Source of the DNA: Desulfobacteraceae bacterium
GTDB lineage: Bacteria; Desulfobacterota; Desulfobacteria; Desulfobacterales; Desulfosarcinaceae
Assembly: GCA_027068085.1 (NCBI GenBank)
Contig: JAMOUQ010000020.1
Coordinates: 1 to 46,212, forward strand
Direction of reading: 5' to 3'
DNA: 46,212 nucleotides
Shown: positions 35,034 to 43,694 of the stretch, piece by piece
Numbering within the stretch: the stretch's first letter is position 1
How the letters are laid out: each line of letters starts with the position of its first letter
The notes under the pieces: model-generated
Seen by the model: only the letters and a program-made list of their open reading frames with translations
What the model was told of the DNA's origin: nothing
Databases searched by the model: none
Position numbers and translations under genes: made by a program

Positions 35034-37629
35034 ATCTGTCTGCCTTCCGGCAATCACGCTGTTTGCTCTCGCCGATCAGCTCGAAAATCTTGAGGCGGCC
35101 AAGACGCTGTTCCAGCTCCATGACGTCCAGGGCCAGGCGGGCCGCCTTGAGGGTCTTTTCACTGATGAGAATGCTGTTGGGATAAGGCCGGGTCATGTCC
35201 TGGAGCCTGAACACGTCGTTGACCGAATCACCGATGACTGTATAGTCCATCTTCATTTCGAAACCGATGTTTCCGACAACGACCTCGCCGGTATGGATTG
35301 CTATGCCGATTTTCAGCTTGGCATTCAGCTCCCTGGCGATGGTGGCGTTGATCATCTCCAGGGATTTTTTCATCTCCAGGGCGGCTGAAATGGCGTTGTC
35401 CGCATCGGCAATGCTGGATACCGGCGCTCCGAAGATGGCCAGGAAACCGTCGCCCAGGTACTTGTCCACGATACCGTGGTGTTTGAAAACAGTCTCTCCC
35501 ATTACCGAGAAAAAAGCGTTGAGCAGATAAACCGTCTTCTGGGGGCCGAGTGCCTTGGACAGTTTGGAAAATCCGCGGATGTCTACGTTTATCAGGGTAA
35601 GGGTCTTGAGCTCTTCCACCATCTCCATGCCCGAAGCCGAGCCGTGGAGAATCTTGTCCAGGATCTCCTTGGGGACGAACTTCTGGAACATCCGCCGGAT
35701 GGCCCGCTCGTTTTCGGCCATGGCTACCGTTTCCTTGTATAGATTGGCATTCTCGATGGCGATGGATACCGAGGAGGCAATCGACTGGAGCAGATCTTCG
35801 TCGTTGGAAACGAAATCACCGTTCATCTTGTTGACGACTTCGATGACCCCGATCACCTTGCCCTGGGAAATCATGGGCACACAGAGCGCCGAACGGATTT
35901 TGCCCCCGGCTTCCTGCCGTATCTCGGGCAGGAACAAAGACGATCCGTCGGAATCATTGATGATGATCGACTCTCCCCTGGCTGCCACGTAGCCGGGAAT
36001 TCCCTGGCCGAGTTTCAGATTGAGCCGCCCCCCGGCTTCCGGGTCCATGTTGAAAGCCACGGCGAACTCCAGCTGTTTGTCTTTGAGAAGATAGAGCGAG
36101 CCGGCTTCGACGTCCATGATGACCCGGATCATCTCCATGGTATAATTCAGCACCTGCCGGATGTCGAAAGTTGACGAAGCCAGGGCGCTTCCGATCTGTT
36201 TGATTGAATCGAGCTCCTTGTTGCGTTTTACCACCGCCGCATACAGCTGATTGCGCTCGACCGCCAGAGCCAGGGCCCTGCAGGCCCACTGGACAAACTG
36301 CTGCGCGCTTTCGAGCTCCCCTGTTCCGGGAGCAATAAGTGCCAGCAACCCTCCCACATTGCCGTCTATCCGCATGGGTACCAGCATGGCTGCCTTGCCG
36401 TCCTGATCGCTCAGCAGATCGCGGTCCGATTCGTCCTGGAGGTCGCCGGTATCCGGTATCAGTAAAGCGCCCTCCTGCTTCAAAGCCCTGGCTATCATGC
36501 TGCCGCGCTTTATTGGCAGATGGCTTCCCCGCGAAACCAGGGTCGGTTCCACGGCCAGGATCTCGGTCACCACGATTTCGTCCATCCGGCTGATGTCACG
36601 CCGCAGGAGGGTGGCGACTTCAAAGGGAACCAGATTGCGCATTTCAGACAGGCAGGCCTGTAGCAGCTCGCTTCCCCGGAAGCTGGAATTTATGATCTCC
36701 AGGATGGAAACAAATGTCCTGAGCTCCATGCGGAAACGCCGGTTTGCCCGCATGAGCAGGAGATTTTCATAGGTGAAGGCAGCGTTGCTCAGCAGGGGTT
36801 CGAGAATTTCGATCTGTTCGTTTGTGTAAGTCCTGTCACTGTCACGCCGCGATATTGTCAGAACACCGATGATTTCACGGCTCGTCTTTATGGGCATGCA
36901 GACGAAGGATTTTGTTCCGTACTGGGGGCGGTTGGCCCGGCCGAAGCGGCTGTCCTTCTCAACGTCGGCCACCACCAGGGGTGCCTTGTTGAGCACGGCA
37001 TACTTGGCGATACTCGACTCGAAATCGACGGTGTCATTGACCCTTACCCACTTGTCCAGGCCGATGGAAGCCCGCACCACGAACCGCTTGCGCCCCGGCC
37101 GTTCAAGAATCATGATGGAGCCCACGTCGGAATCGGTCATTACCAGGGCCCTTTCCAGGGCGACATAAAGGATTTCATCAGGATCAGAGGTCACATAGCA
37201 CAGGTCGGTCAGATCTTTCAGAATGGATATTTCCCTGATCTTCCTTTCGTACTGAAGCAGAAACTGGTTGTACTTGCGATCGATAACTCCAACTGACTCG
37301 GTAATACGCTGGATCTCGTTGGTGTGAGGAAAAATCTGGCACTGATCTTCGGGAAACTCCTGCTTTATCTTTTCGGCCATCCTGTTGGAAATACCGGTAA
37401 TCTCTTCAAAAACCTTGCGCAGAAGGCTAAGGCCGAAAAAGGAGAAAATCAGCAGTCCCAGAAAGAAAAGGGGCAGGTACTTGTCGGTAAGAATGTTGTA
37501 CCGTATTCCGAAATAGATCAAACCGGCAACCGGTGCCAGAAAAAACAGGCCAAAAATGACATTGAGCTTGTAAACCAGGGGCTTGTCTCTGAGAATCCGC
37601 TTCTCCAGTAAGCGATAGAGAAATTTCAT
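35020..37629 (-). CDS. Membrane adenylate cyclase with three GAF-like domains
   Basis: From the ATG at 37629 the product is 869 aa. It has two membrane helices (about residues 22-45 and 53-72), a HAMP-like linker, three GAF-type sensory regions (about 150-305, 315-470 and 490-650) and a class III nucleotide cyclase domain (about 685-850). Catalytic marks look complete: metal Asp in INVDIRGFSKLS, Lys and Asp in VDKYLGDGFLAIFG, and YTVIGDSVNDVFRLQ with the adenine-site Asp and the transition-state Asn/Arg. ATP specificity (cAMP) is inferred from these. Ligands for the GAF regions are unknown. A strong promoter lies about 120 nt upstream. Confidence 0.88.
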   Translation of the reverse strand: MKFLYRLLEKRILRDKPLVYKLNVIFGLFFLAPVAGLIYFGIRYNILTDKYLPLFFLGLLIFSFFGLSLLRKVFEEITGISNRMAEKIKQEFPEDQCQIFPHTNEIQRITESVGVIDRKYNQFLLQYERKIREISILKDLTDLCYVTSDPDEILYVALERALVMTDSDVGSIMILERPGRKRFVVRASIGLDKWVRVNDTVDFESSIAKYAVLNKAPLVVADVEKDSRFGRANRPQYGTKSFVCMPIKTSREIIGVLTISRRDSDRTYTNEQIEILEPLLSNAAFTYENLLLMRANRRFRMELRTFVSILEIINSSFRGSELLQACLSEMRNLVPFEVATLLRRDISRMDEIVVTEILAVEPTLVSRGSHLPIKRGSMIARALKQEGALLIPDTGDLQDESDRDLLSDQDGKAAMLVPMRIDGNVGGLLALIAPGTGELESAQQFVQWACRALALAVERNQLYAAVVKRNKELDSIKQIGSALASSTFDIRQVLNYTMEMIRVIMDVEAGSLYLLKDKQLEFAVAFNMDPEAGGRLNLKLGQGIPGYVAARGESIIINDSDGSSLFLPEIRQEAGGKIRSALCVPMISQGKVIGVIEVVNKMNGDFVSNDEDLLQSIASSVSIAIENANLYKETVAMAENERAIRRMFQKFVPKEILDKILHGSASGMEMVEELKTLTLINVDIRGFSKLSKALGPQKTVYLLNAFFSVMGETVFKHHGIVDKYLGDGFLAIFGAPVSSIADADNAISAALEMKKSLEMINATIARELNAKLKIGIAIHTGEVVVGNIGFEMKMDYTVIGDSVNDVFRLQDMTRPYPNSILISEKTLKAARLALDVMELEQRLGRLKIFELIGESKQRDCRKADRSISA

Positions 37630-37747
37630 CAATGAATGCTCCCGTGCCGGGATTACGCGGCCCCGGCCAGCTTCCGGCAACGAATATACGGGCAAAAGCT
37701 ATCGGCAAGAATGAAGGCGGCTGTCACCTTCCTCTTAGAATCTATAG

Positions 37748-37776
37748 TATATATAATATGTTACAGTATTTGTCAA
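37748..37776 (-). promoter_or_regulatory. Sigma70-type promoter of the adenylate cyclase gene
   Basis: On the minus strand a perfect TTGACA (plus-strand 37771-37776), 17 nt, then TATATA (37748-37753), in an AT-rich tract. TATACT at 19-nt spacing is an alternative -10. The leader to the ATG is about 110 nt. Confidence 0.75.
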
Positions 37777-37788
37777 GCAATACTTGAC
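37772..37788. promoter_or_regulatory. Inverted repeat between divergent promoters (candidate operator)
   Basis: GTCAAG-N5-CTTGAC is a perfect 6-bp-arm inverted repeat that overlaps the -35 boxes of both the minus-strand cyclase promoter and the plus-strand tex promoter. A bound dimer could control both. The caveat is that two back-to-back TTGAC -35 boxes produce such symmetry by themselves. Confidence 0.45.
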
Positions 37789-37812
37789 TTTCTCTGCCCG
37801 CCTGCCTATAGC
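37784..37812 (+). promoter_or_regulatory. Candidate sigma70 promoter of tex-dtd
   Basis: TTGACT (37784-37789), 17-nt spacer, TATAGC (37807-37812), about 200 nt before the tex ATG. The -10 is a moderate match. Confidence 0.5.
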
Positions 37813-38018
37813 TGCTTGCGTTTGTGCCCGAAAAGCCTGTTTCTAAAACATTATTGGTATTGTGGCTGACCGACTTTAGGTGTAATTGTAACAGCTCGCA
37901 GGCATGCCGGACATCAGCCATAGCAGGTCGCCGGCAAAGCCGGCGGACACCACCAGCCTACCGCCAAAAGCAATTTGAAGCTCTCTATCGATAAAAAACA
38001 CGCAGGAGCCGTAGCATA

Positions 38019-40286
38019 ATGAATCAAACTCACGTCGAACACCTGGTCCGGGAACTTGGATTTCACGCCAGCCAGATCGAAGCTGTTCTGAATCTGCTTG
38101 CAGACGGAGCGACGGTCCCCTTCATAGCCCGCTACCGCAAGGAAGCCACCGGCAGCCTGGACGAGGTGGCCATAACCGCCATCCGCGACCGGCAGCGCCA
38201 GCTGCGGGAACTTGACGACCGTCGGCAGGCCATCCTGCAATCGCTTGAAAAAAACGGTCACCTCAGCCGGGAACTGGAAGCCAAGATCATGGCCGCAGAT
38301 TCCATGGCCACCCTGGAGGACCTCTACCTGCCCTATCGCCCCAAGCGGCGCACCAAGGCGACCATTGCCCGCGAAAAGGGCCTGGAACCTCTGGCAGAAG
38401 CAATCTTCGAACAAAAGGGAATCGACCCGGAGGCAGAAGCCCGGGCATTTGTCGATCCTGAAAAAGGGGTTGCCGCCGCCGTTGAGGCCCTGGAAGGCGC
38501 CCGCCATATCATGGCCGAATGGATAAACGAAAACGAGGAGGCCCGGGCCGCCCTGCGGGACCTGTTCCGCAAACAGGCAGTCATTTCCAGCCGGGTGATT
38601 GCCGGCAAGGAAAAGGAGGGCTCCAAATTCAAGGATTATTTCCGGTGGGAAGAACCGGCCGCCGCCGCTCCTTCCCATCGCGTCCTGGCCATCCGGCGGG
38701 GAGAACAGGAAGACATCCTTTCCATGAGCATCCAGCCTCCCGAAGACAGGGCTCTTGAAATCCTGAAACAGCTGTTCGTCCGGGGCGACGGTCCTGACAG
38801 CTTCCAGGTGGAAACAGCGGCGGTGGATGCCTACAAGCGCCTCATGTCCCGTTCCCTGGAAACGGAGATGCGGCTGGAAACCAAGCAGCGGGCCGACGCC
38901 GAGGCCATCGCCGTATTTGCCGAAAACCTGCGCCACCTGCTGCTGTCCCCGCCGCTGGGACCCAAGAGGGTGATGGCCCTGGACCCCGGTTTCCGCACCG
39001 GATGCAAGCTGGTCTGCCTGGACCGCCAGGGAAAGCTGCTGGCCCACGACACCGTCTACCCCCACGGCTCCGAGGCCCAGGCCCTGAAAGCCGGAGAGAC
39101 AGTCAAACACCTGTGCGACCTGCATGCCATCGAGGCCGTCGCGGTTGGCAACGGTACGGCCGGCCGGGAAACCATGGCCTTTGTCAAGGGCCTCGGCTTG
39201 CCTTCTCAGGTGACAGTCGTAATGGTGGACGAAAGCGGGGCCTCGATCTATTCAGCCTCGGAAGCTGCCAGGGAAGAATTTCCCGACCTGGATCTCACCG
39301 TCCGGGGTGCCGTTTCCATCGGCCGGCGCCTGATGGACCCCCTGGCAGAACTGGTCAAGATAGATCCCAAGTCCATTGGGGTGGGACAATACCAGCACGA
39401 CGTCGACCAGCAGGCCCTGAAAGCCGCTCTGGACGACGTCGTCATCAGCTGCGTCAATGCCGTCGGCGTCGATGTCAACCGGGCCAGCGTCCAGTTGCTG
39501 ACTTATGTTTCAGGCCTGGGGCCCCGGCTGGCGCGTAACATCGTGGCCTGGAGAGACGAAAACGGTCGTTTTGAAAACCGCCGCCAGCTCCTGGAGGTTC
39601 CCCGTCTTGGACCCAAGGCCTTTGAACAGGCGGCCGGTTTTCTGAGAATCAAAAACGGAGACAACCCACTGGACGCAAGCGCCGTTCATCCTGAAAGCTA
39701 CCCCATCGTGGAGGCCATGGCCGCAGATCTCGGCTGCCGGGTCGGGGACCTGCTGTCCGATCAGACCCTGCGCGATCAGATCCGGATAGAACGTTATGTC
39801 AATGAAAAAACCGGGTTGCCCACCCTGCGCGATATCATGGAAGAGCTGGCCAAGCCGGGACGCGATCCGCGGGAAAGCTTCGAGGAATTCTCTTTTGCAT
39901 CCCATGTCAACAGCATCGATGATCTGTCACCCGGCATGAGCCTTCCCGGAATAGTCACCAACGTCACCAGGTTCGGGGCCTTCGTGGACATAGGCGTTCA
40001 CCAGGACGGCCTTGTTCACATCAGCCAGCTGGCCGACCGCTTCGTAAAGGACCCGGCCGAAGTGGTAAGGGTTCACCAGAAAGTCAAGGTCACCGTCCTG
40101 GAGGTAGACCTCGAGCGGCAGCGTATCAGCCTCAGCATGAAAAGCCAGCCGCCGGCCAAGACCAAGGGGAAGGCCCCGAAAGAAAGGACTCCCAAGAAGG
40201 CACCTTCCTCCGGCCGCCGGACCAGGGGCCGCAGTAATGAACCTTTCAACAATCCCTTTGCAGACCTGATGAAGAAGATATCATGA
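38019..40286 (+). CDS. tex: Tex family RNA-binding transcription accessory protein
   Basis: Tex is a conserved cytoplasmic protein related to eukaryotic Spt6 that affects transcription and gene expression. The 755-aa protein has the helical N-terminal region ([20 protein letters not shown]), a YqgF/RNase H-like domain (about 325-450, [15 protein letters not shown]), helix-hairpin-helix repeats (about 480-560, [13 protein letters not shown] then [17 protein letters not shown]) and a C-terminal S1 domain (about 645-715, [24 protein letters not shown]), with a basic tail. It ends in ATGA overlap with dtd. Confidence 0.95.
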   Translation: MNQTHVEHLVRELGFHASQIEAVLNLLADGATVPFIARYRKEATGSLDEVAITAIRDRQRQLRELDDRRQAILQSLEKNGHLSRELEAKIMAADSMATLEDLYLPYRPKRRTKATIAREKGLEPLAEAIFEQKGIDPEAEARAFVDPEKGVAAAVEALEGARHIMAEWINENEEARAALRDLFRKQAVISSRVIAGKEKEGSKFKDYFRWEEPAAAAPSHRVLAIRRGEQEDILSMSIQPPEDRALEILKQLFVRGDGPDSFQVETAAVDAYKRLMSRSLETEMRLETKQRADAEAIAVFAENLRHLLLSPPLGPKRVMALDPGFRTGCKLVCLDRQGKLLAHDTVYPHGSEAQALKAGETVKHLCDLHAIEAVAVGNGTAGRETMAFVKGLGLPSQVTVVMVDESGASIYSASEAAREEFPDLDLTVRGAVSIGRRLMDPLAELVKIDPKSIGVGQYQHDVDQQALKAALDDVVISCVNAVGVDVNRASVQLLTYVSGLGPRLARNIVAWRDENGRFENRRQLLEVPRLGPKAFEQAAGFLRIKNGDNPLDASAVHPESYPIVEAMAADLGCRVGDLLSDQTLRDQIRIERYVNEKTGLPTLRDIMEELAKPGRDPRESFEEFSFASHVNSIDDLSPGMSLPGIVTNVTRFGAFVDIGVHQDGLVHISQLADRFVKDPAEVVRVHQKVKVTVLEVDLERQRISLSMKSQPPAKTKGKAPKERTPKKAPSSGRRTRGRSNEPFNNPFADLMKKIS

Positions 40287-40735
40287 AAGCCGTCATCCAG
40301 AGAGTAAAGCGCTGTTCAGTAGAAGTCGGGGAGCGGACTGCGGGCAGCATTGAAGACGGACTGCTGGTCCTGCTGGGAATCGGGCCGGACGACACCGGCC
40401 GGGACGCCGACTATCTTTTGAACAAGATAATCAACCTGCGGATATTCGAAGATGCCGGCGGCAGGATGAACCTTTCCCTGCTGGATACCGGCGGCGGCCT
40501 GCTGGTGGTCTCCCAGTTCACCCTCATGGCCGATTGCCGCAAGGGCCGGCGGCCTTCTTTCGTGCAGGCAGCCCGTCCTGAACAGGCAGAACCGCTATAC
40601 GATTATTTCGTTCAACAGGCCCGCAGGTTCGTCACAAAGGTTGCCACCGGCGTTTTCGGTGCCCACATGCTGGTGGAAATTGCCAACGACGGCCCGGTCA
40701 CCATCATCCTGGACAGCGAAGTGCGCCGTCCGTAG
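40283..40735 (+). CDS. dtd: D-aminoacyl-tRNA deacylase
   Basis: DTD hydrolyses D-amino acids (and glycine) wrongly attached to tRNA. The 150-aa protein begins [16 protein letters not shown] and has the active-site strand [17 protein letters not shown] (about residues 77-93) and the C-terminal NDGPVTIIL containing the Gly-Pro that enforces chirality; length is typical. The ATG shares ATGA with the tex stop. It is convergent with the response regulator gene 35 nt away, with no clear terminator between them. Confidence 0.95.
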   Translation: MKAVIQRVKRCSVEVGERTAGSIEDGLLVLLGIGPDDTGRDADYLLNKIINLRIFEDAGGRMNLSLLDTGGGLLVVSQFTLMADCRKGRRPSFVQAARPEQAEPLYDYFVQQARRFVTKVATGVFGAHMLVEIANDGPVTIILDSEVRRP

Positions 40736-40770
40736 GAAAACATATTCCCGGTGCGGTCAAGGTGGCAGGG

Positions 40771-42156
40771 CTATTTGCGTCCCACCTGGTGAAGGTTGTA
40801 GCGCTTGAGCTTGCGGTAGAGGGTGGCTTCGCCGATACCGAGCAGCCTGGCCGCCTTTCGGCGGTGGCCGCCGGTCCTGGCAAGGGCATTGCGGATGGCT
40901 GCAATTTCATAGTCCGCCATGGTCTCGCCTGTCACCTCGGCGGGCAGGAGACGGCCGGAACCGGAGCCGGATTCGGCTGCCTGTCTCACCTGCTCCGGCA
41001 GATCGGCGACGGTTATTACATCCGGGCTGCAGAATGCCGCTGCGTGCCGGACGGCGTTTTCCAGCTCGCGCACGTTACCTGGCCAGCAGTAGCTCCGCAG
41101 GCACTCCATGGCCCGGGGACTGCATTTAAGGGAACGGTCGGCTTCGCTGAAGCGATTAAGGAAATGGTTTACAAGCAGGGGCAGATCTTCCATCCGTTCG
41201 GCCAGCGCGGGCACCCTGAGGCCGACCACGTTCAGGCGGTAGTAAAGATCCTGGCGGAAGCTGCCGGCGGCAACCGCCTTTTCAAGATCCTGGTTGGTGG
41301 CGGCCGTCACCCGCACGTCGACCTTGAAATGCCGGCTCGATCCTATGGGCCGGACTTCCCTTTCCTGCAAGGTGCGCAACAGTTTGACCTGCATCGAAAG
41401 AGGCAGCTCTCCGACCTCATCGAGAAACAGAGTGCCTCCGTCTGCGGCCCGGATAAGGCCTGTGGTGGATTCAACAGCGCCGGTGAAGGCGCCTTTTACA
41501 TGACCGAATAGTTCGCTGCCCATGGTGGACTCGTTCAGGGCGCCGCAATCGACAGGCACGAAAGGACCGGTGGACCGGGAACTGTGCACATGGATGGCCC
41601 GGGCCACAAGCTCTTTTCCGGTACCGGTGGCGCCCTGGATCAAGACCGGTGCATCCGAGGCTGCAATCTGGATGATCTGACGTTTCAGACGGAGCATGAC
41701 CGGACAGTCGCCTATCAGGTCCTGGAATTCGAAACGCAGGCCGCTTCCATCCTTCAGGGCCCTGTTTTCCATTTCCAGCCGCCAGATGCGGTAACATTGC
41801 CCCACCTTGGCAAGCAGAGTCTCGGTTTCAAAAGGCTTGAGCAGGAAATCGATGGCTCCCAGCTTGATGGCGGCCACGGCTTCCCTGACCCCGCCCTGTC
41901 CGGTGAGCATGAGGACCTGGATTGAAGGATGAGCGGCTTTCACTTTCTTGAGGACGGTCAGTCCATCCATATCCGGCATCTTGTAATCCAGGATGATTAC
42001 ATCCACCTTATGCCGGCTGGAGATTTCCAGGGCCGCGAGGCCGCCGGAAGCAACCAATATCCTGTATGGGCTATTGCGGAATATCCTTTTTACCGCATCC
42101 AGCATGGCAGGCTCGTCGTCTACTATCAACACGGTGAAGGGATGTTTTTTCCACAC
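40771..42156 (-). CDS. Sigma54-dependent response regulator (NtrC family)
   Basis: I place the start at a GTG at 42156 (AGGGAG eight nt upstream), giving 461 aa; the much longer open frame upstream lacks family similarity. The receiver domain (about residues 1-120) has TVLIVDDEP, the phosphorylated Asp in VIILDYKMPDMDG and Lys in FLLKPFE. The AAA+ domain (about 140-375) has Walker A GATGTGKELVARAIH, the sigma54-contact loop GAFTGA and Walker B GTLFLDEVGELP. The C-terminal Fis-type helix-turn-helix is RRKAARLLGIGEATLYRKLKRY (split: RRKAARLLGI, GEATLYRKLKRY). No sensor kinase is adjacent, so it is an orphan. Confidence 0.93.
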   Translation of the reverse strand: MWKKHPFTVLIVDDEPAMLDAVKRIFRNSPYRILVASGGLAALEISSRHKVDVIILDYKMPDMDGLTVLKKVKAAHPSIQVLMLTGQGGVREAVAAIKLGAIDFLLKPFETETLLAKVGQCYRIWRLEMENRALKDGSGLRFEFQDLIGDCPVMLRLKRQIIQIAASDAPVLIQGATGTGKELVARAIHVHSSRSTGPFVPVDCGALNESTMGSELFGHVKGAFTGAVESTTGLIRAADGGTLFLDEVGELPLSMQVKLLRTLQEREVRPIGSSRHFKVDVRVTAATNQDLEKAVAAGSFRQDLYYRLNVVGLRVPALAERMEDLPLLVNHFLNRFSEADRSLKCSPRAMECLRSYCWPGNVRELENAVRHAAAFCSPDVITVADLPEQVRQAAESGSGSGRLLPAEVTGETMADYEIAAIRNALARTGGHRRKAARLLGIGEATLYRKLKRYNLHQVGRK

Positions 42157-42239
42157 GTCAATAACTCCCTGGATAGGCTGACACTTCAGATTTGGACCAA
42201 CGGCCCTGAGCTGCACCGTTTCTTCTATCGGATGTTTCA

Positions 42240-42257
42240 CCGGATTCTTGAATCCGG
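42240..42257. promoter_or_regulatory. Perfect 18-bp palindrome, candidate activator site
   Basis: CCGGATTCTTGAATCCGG: 8-bp arms around TT, no mismatch. It lies in the spacer between the sigma54 response regulator gene and the divergent carboxypeptidase gene, with no T-run, so it is unlikely to be a terminator. It could be the regulator's own binding site. Confidence 0.5.
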
Positions 42258-42267
42258 ACAGGCAGGC

Positions 42268-42281
42268 GGCATCCGGCTTGC
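42268..42281 (+). promoter_or_regulatory. Weak sigma54-like promoter candidate for the carboxypeptidase gene
   Basis: GGCA-N6-TTGC keeps the essential GG-N10-GC spacing of -24/-12 promoters, but the T before GG is a C and the positions after GGCA do not match the consensus. It is about 100 nt upstream of the likely start at 42378, next to a sigma54 activator gene. Confidence 0.25.
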
Positions 42282-42377
42282 GTGGCGGTGGACCAAATGA
42301 TAAGTTTGGTGTTTCAGAACGGTATAAAACCAACGGGCTGGCAAACACGCCGGCAGAAGCAGGGTGACAACCATTCC

Positions 42378-43634
42378 ATGCAATCGACACGTACAGGTAT
42401 GAGAATCCGGCCGCCCGGAGAACGGATCTGCCAGCTGGCATTATCGCTCTGGCTGATACTGCTTCTCTCGTCCCCTGGCATTTGCCTGGCTTTTTCAGGA
42501 AAATCCCTCCCTGCCGCCGTCAGAGGATTGCTGAAAAACCAGGATGCCGCGCTTCTTGCCGGCCCTGACGGACGCCTGATGTTTTCCTGGAACGAGAGGA
42601 AACCCCTTGTTCCGGCATCAATCCTGAAACTGCTTACCGCCCTGGCGGTCTTCGATCAGCTGGGAACTGATTACAGGTTTCCGACCAATTTTTTTCTCAA
42701 CGCTGAAAACGACCTCGTCATCAAGGGATACGGAGATCCTCTGTTGATTTCGGAAGTGGTCGACCAGGCGGCTTGGCAGTTGAGTCGCAAGGCAAGGCGT
42801 GTTTCAGACCTGCTGGCAGACGGGACCTATTTCAGCCGGCGGCTCAGGATTCCCGGAACGGGGCTCTCCGCTCAGCCCTACGATGCCCCCAGCGGCGCCC
42901 TGTGTGTAAATTTCAACACGGTCAACTTCAAAACGGCAAACGGCCGCCTGATCTCAGCCGAACCCCAGACTCCCCTGCTGCCCCTGGCGGTCGCCAAGAT
43001 CCGCCGGCAAAAACTGACAGAGGGCAGGATAACCTTTTCCAGCGACAGCCGGGACGCCCTGGTCTACGCCGGTCAGATGTTCGCCTTCTTCCTGGCCCGC
43101 CACGGCGTGCAGATCGAAGGCGACATCAAGCCCCTGAAAAAGGCCTGCCAGACCTGCCGCCGCCTGATGACTTTTCAAAGCCCTTTCACCCTGAGACAGG
43201 TTGTGGCCCGGCTAATGACCTACTCCAACAATTTCATTGCCAACCAGATCCTGCTGGCCGCCGCCGCCGATGCCTTCGGTCCTCCCGCCGACCTGTCCAA
43301 GGCTGTCCGGCTTCTTAACCGGTACGCTGTCAAGACCTGCGGCCTGCACGACGTCCGCCTGGCGGAAGGATCGGGAATATCGCGCCGCAACCGGATATCC
43401 GCCCTGGGCATGCTAAAAGTCCTGGAGCTTTTCAGGCCGCATTACAGACTGCTGCGTTATGACCCGGCAAAGGACCGTTTTTACAAGACAGGCACCTTGA
43501 AAGGTATCCGTACCCGGGCAGGTTTCATCCAGGACCGGAGCAAAAGACTTTATCCTTATGTCATCATGGGCCGCGCCCCGGCCCAGGTCGCCGGAATCGA
43601 AACTTTTCTTGCCGGGATGGTAAAACGGCGATAG
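42378..43634 (+). CDS. dacB: D-alanyl-D-alanine carboxypeptidase/endopeptidase (PBP4, DacB-type)
   Basis: A class C low-mass penicillin-binding protein that trims or cuts peptidoglycan cross-links in the periplasm. The product (418 aa from ATG 42378; ATG 42399 possible) has a signal peptide (about residues 16-40, ending CLAFSG) and the three active-site motifs: SxxK as PASILKLLTAL (about residue 79), SxN as TYSNNFIANQ (about 283) and KTG as FYKTGTLKG (about 374). It lacks the long insertion domain seen in E. coli PBP4 (about 477 aa). It diverges from the response regulator gene, hinting at joint regulation. Confidence 0.9.
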   Translation: MQSTRTGMRIRPPGERICQLALSLWLILLLSSPGICLAFSGKSLPAAVRGLLKNQDAALLAGPDGRLMFSWNERKPLVPASILKLLTALAVFDQLGTDYRFPTNFFLNAENDLVIKGYGDPLLISEVVDQAAWQLSRKARRVSDLLADGTYFSRRLRIPGTGLSAQPYDAPSGALCVNFNTVNFKTANGRLISAEPQTPLLPLAVAKIRRQKLTEGRITFSSDSRDALVYAGQMFAFFLARHGVQIEGDIKPLKKACQTCRRLMTFQSPFTLRQVVARLMTYSNNFIANQILLAAAADAFGPPADLSKAVRLLNRYAVKTCGLHDVRLAEGSGISRRNRISALGMLKVLELFRPHYRLLRYDPAKDRFYKTGTLKGIRTRAGFIQDRSKRLYPYVIMGRAPAQVAGIETFLAGMVKRR

Positions 43635-43694
43635 CTCCTGAAGGTATTGCCGGACAGGAGCACCAAGCCTTGGAATCAGAAAGAAGGAGACCAC

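Larger units (their letters stand above)
37630..38018. other. Divergent regulatory region between the cyclase gene and tex
   Basis: About 390 nt without a gene. It holds back-to-back promoters for the two flanking units around a shared inverted repeat (37772-37788). The stretch 37815-38000 shows nothing else I recognise apart from the tex ribosome site region (CAGGAG at about 38002). Confidence 0.6.

Noticed and set aside
37914-39125. 403-aa open frame on the minus strand
   Set aside because: It is antisense to tex; composition is typical of a reversed GC-rich gene and no motif is present.
40736-40770. Bidirectional terminator between dtd and the response regulator gene
   Set aside because: Only 35 nt are present, with no stable stem plus T-run on either strand.
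42157-42441. N-terminal extension of the response regulator frame by 95 residues
   Set aside because: There is no similarity to receiver domains and it would cover the divergent spacer and palindrome; a GTG with AGGGAG spacing at 42156 begins exactly before the receiver domain.
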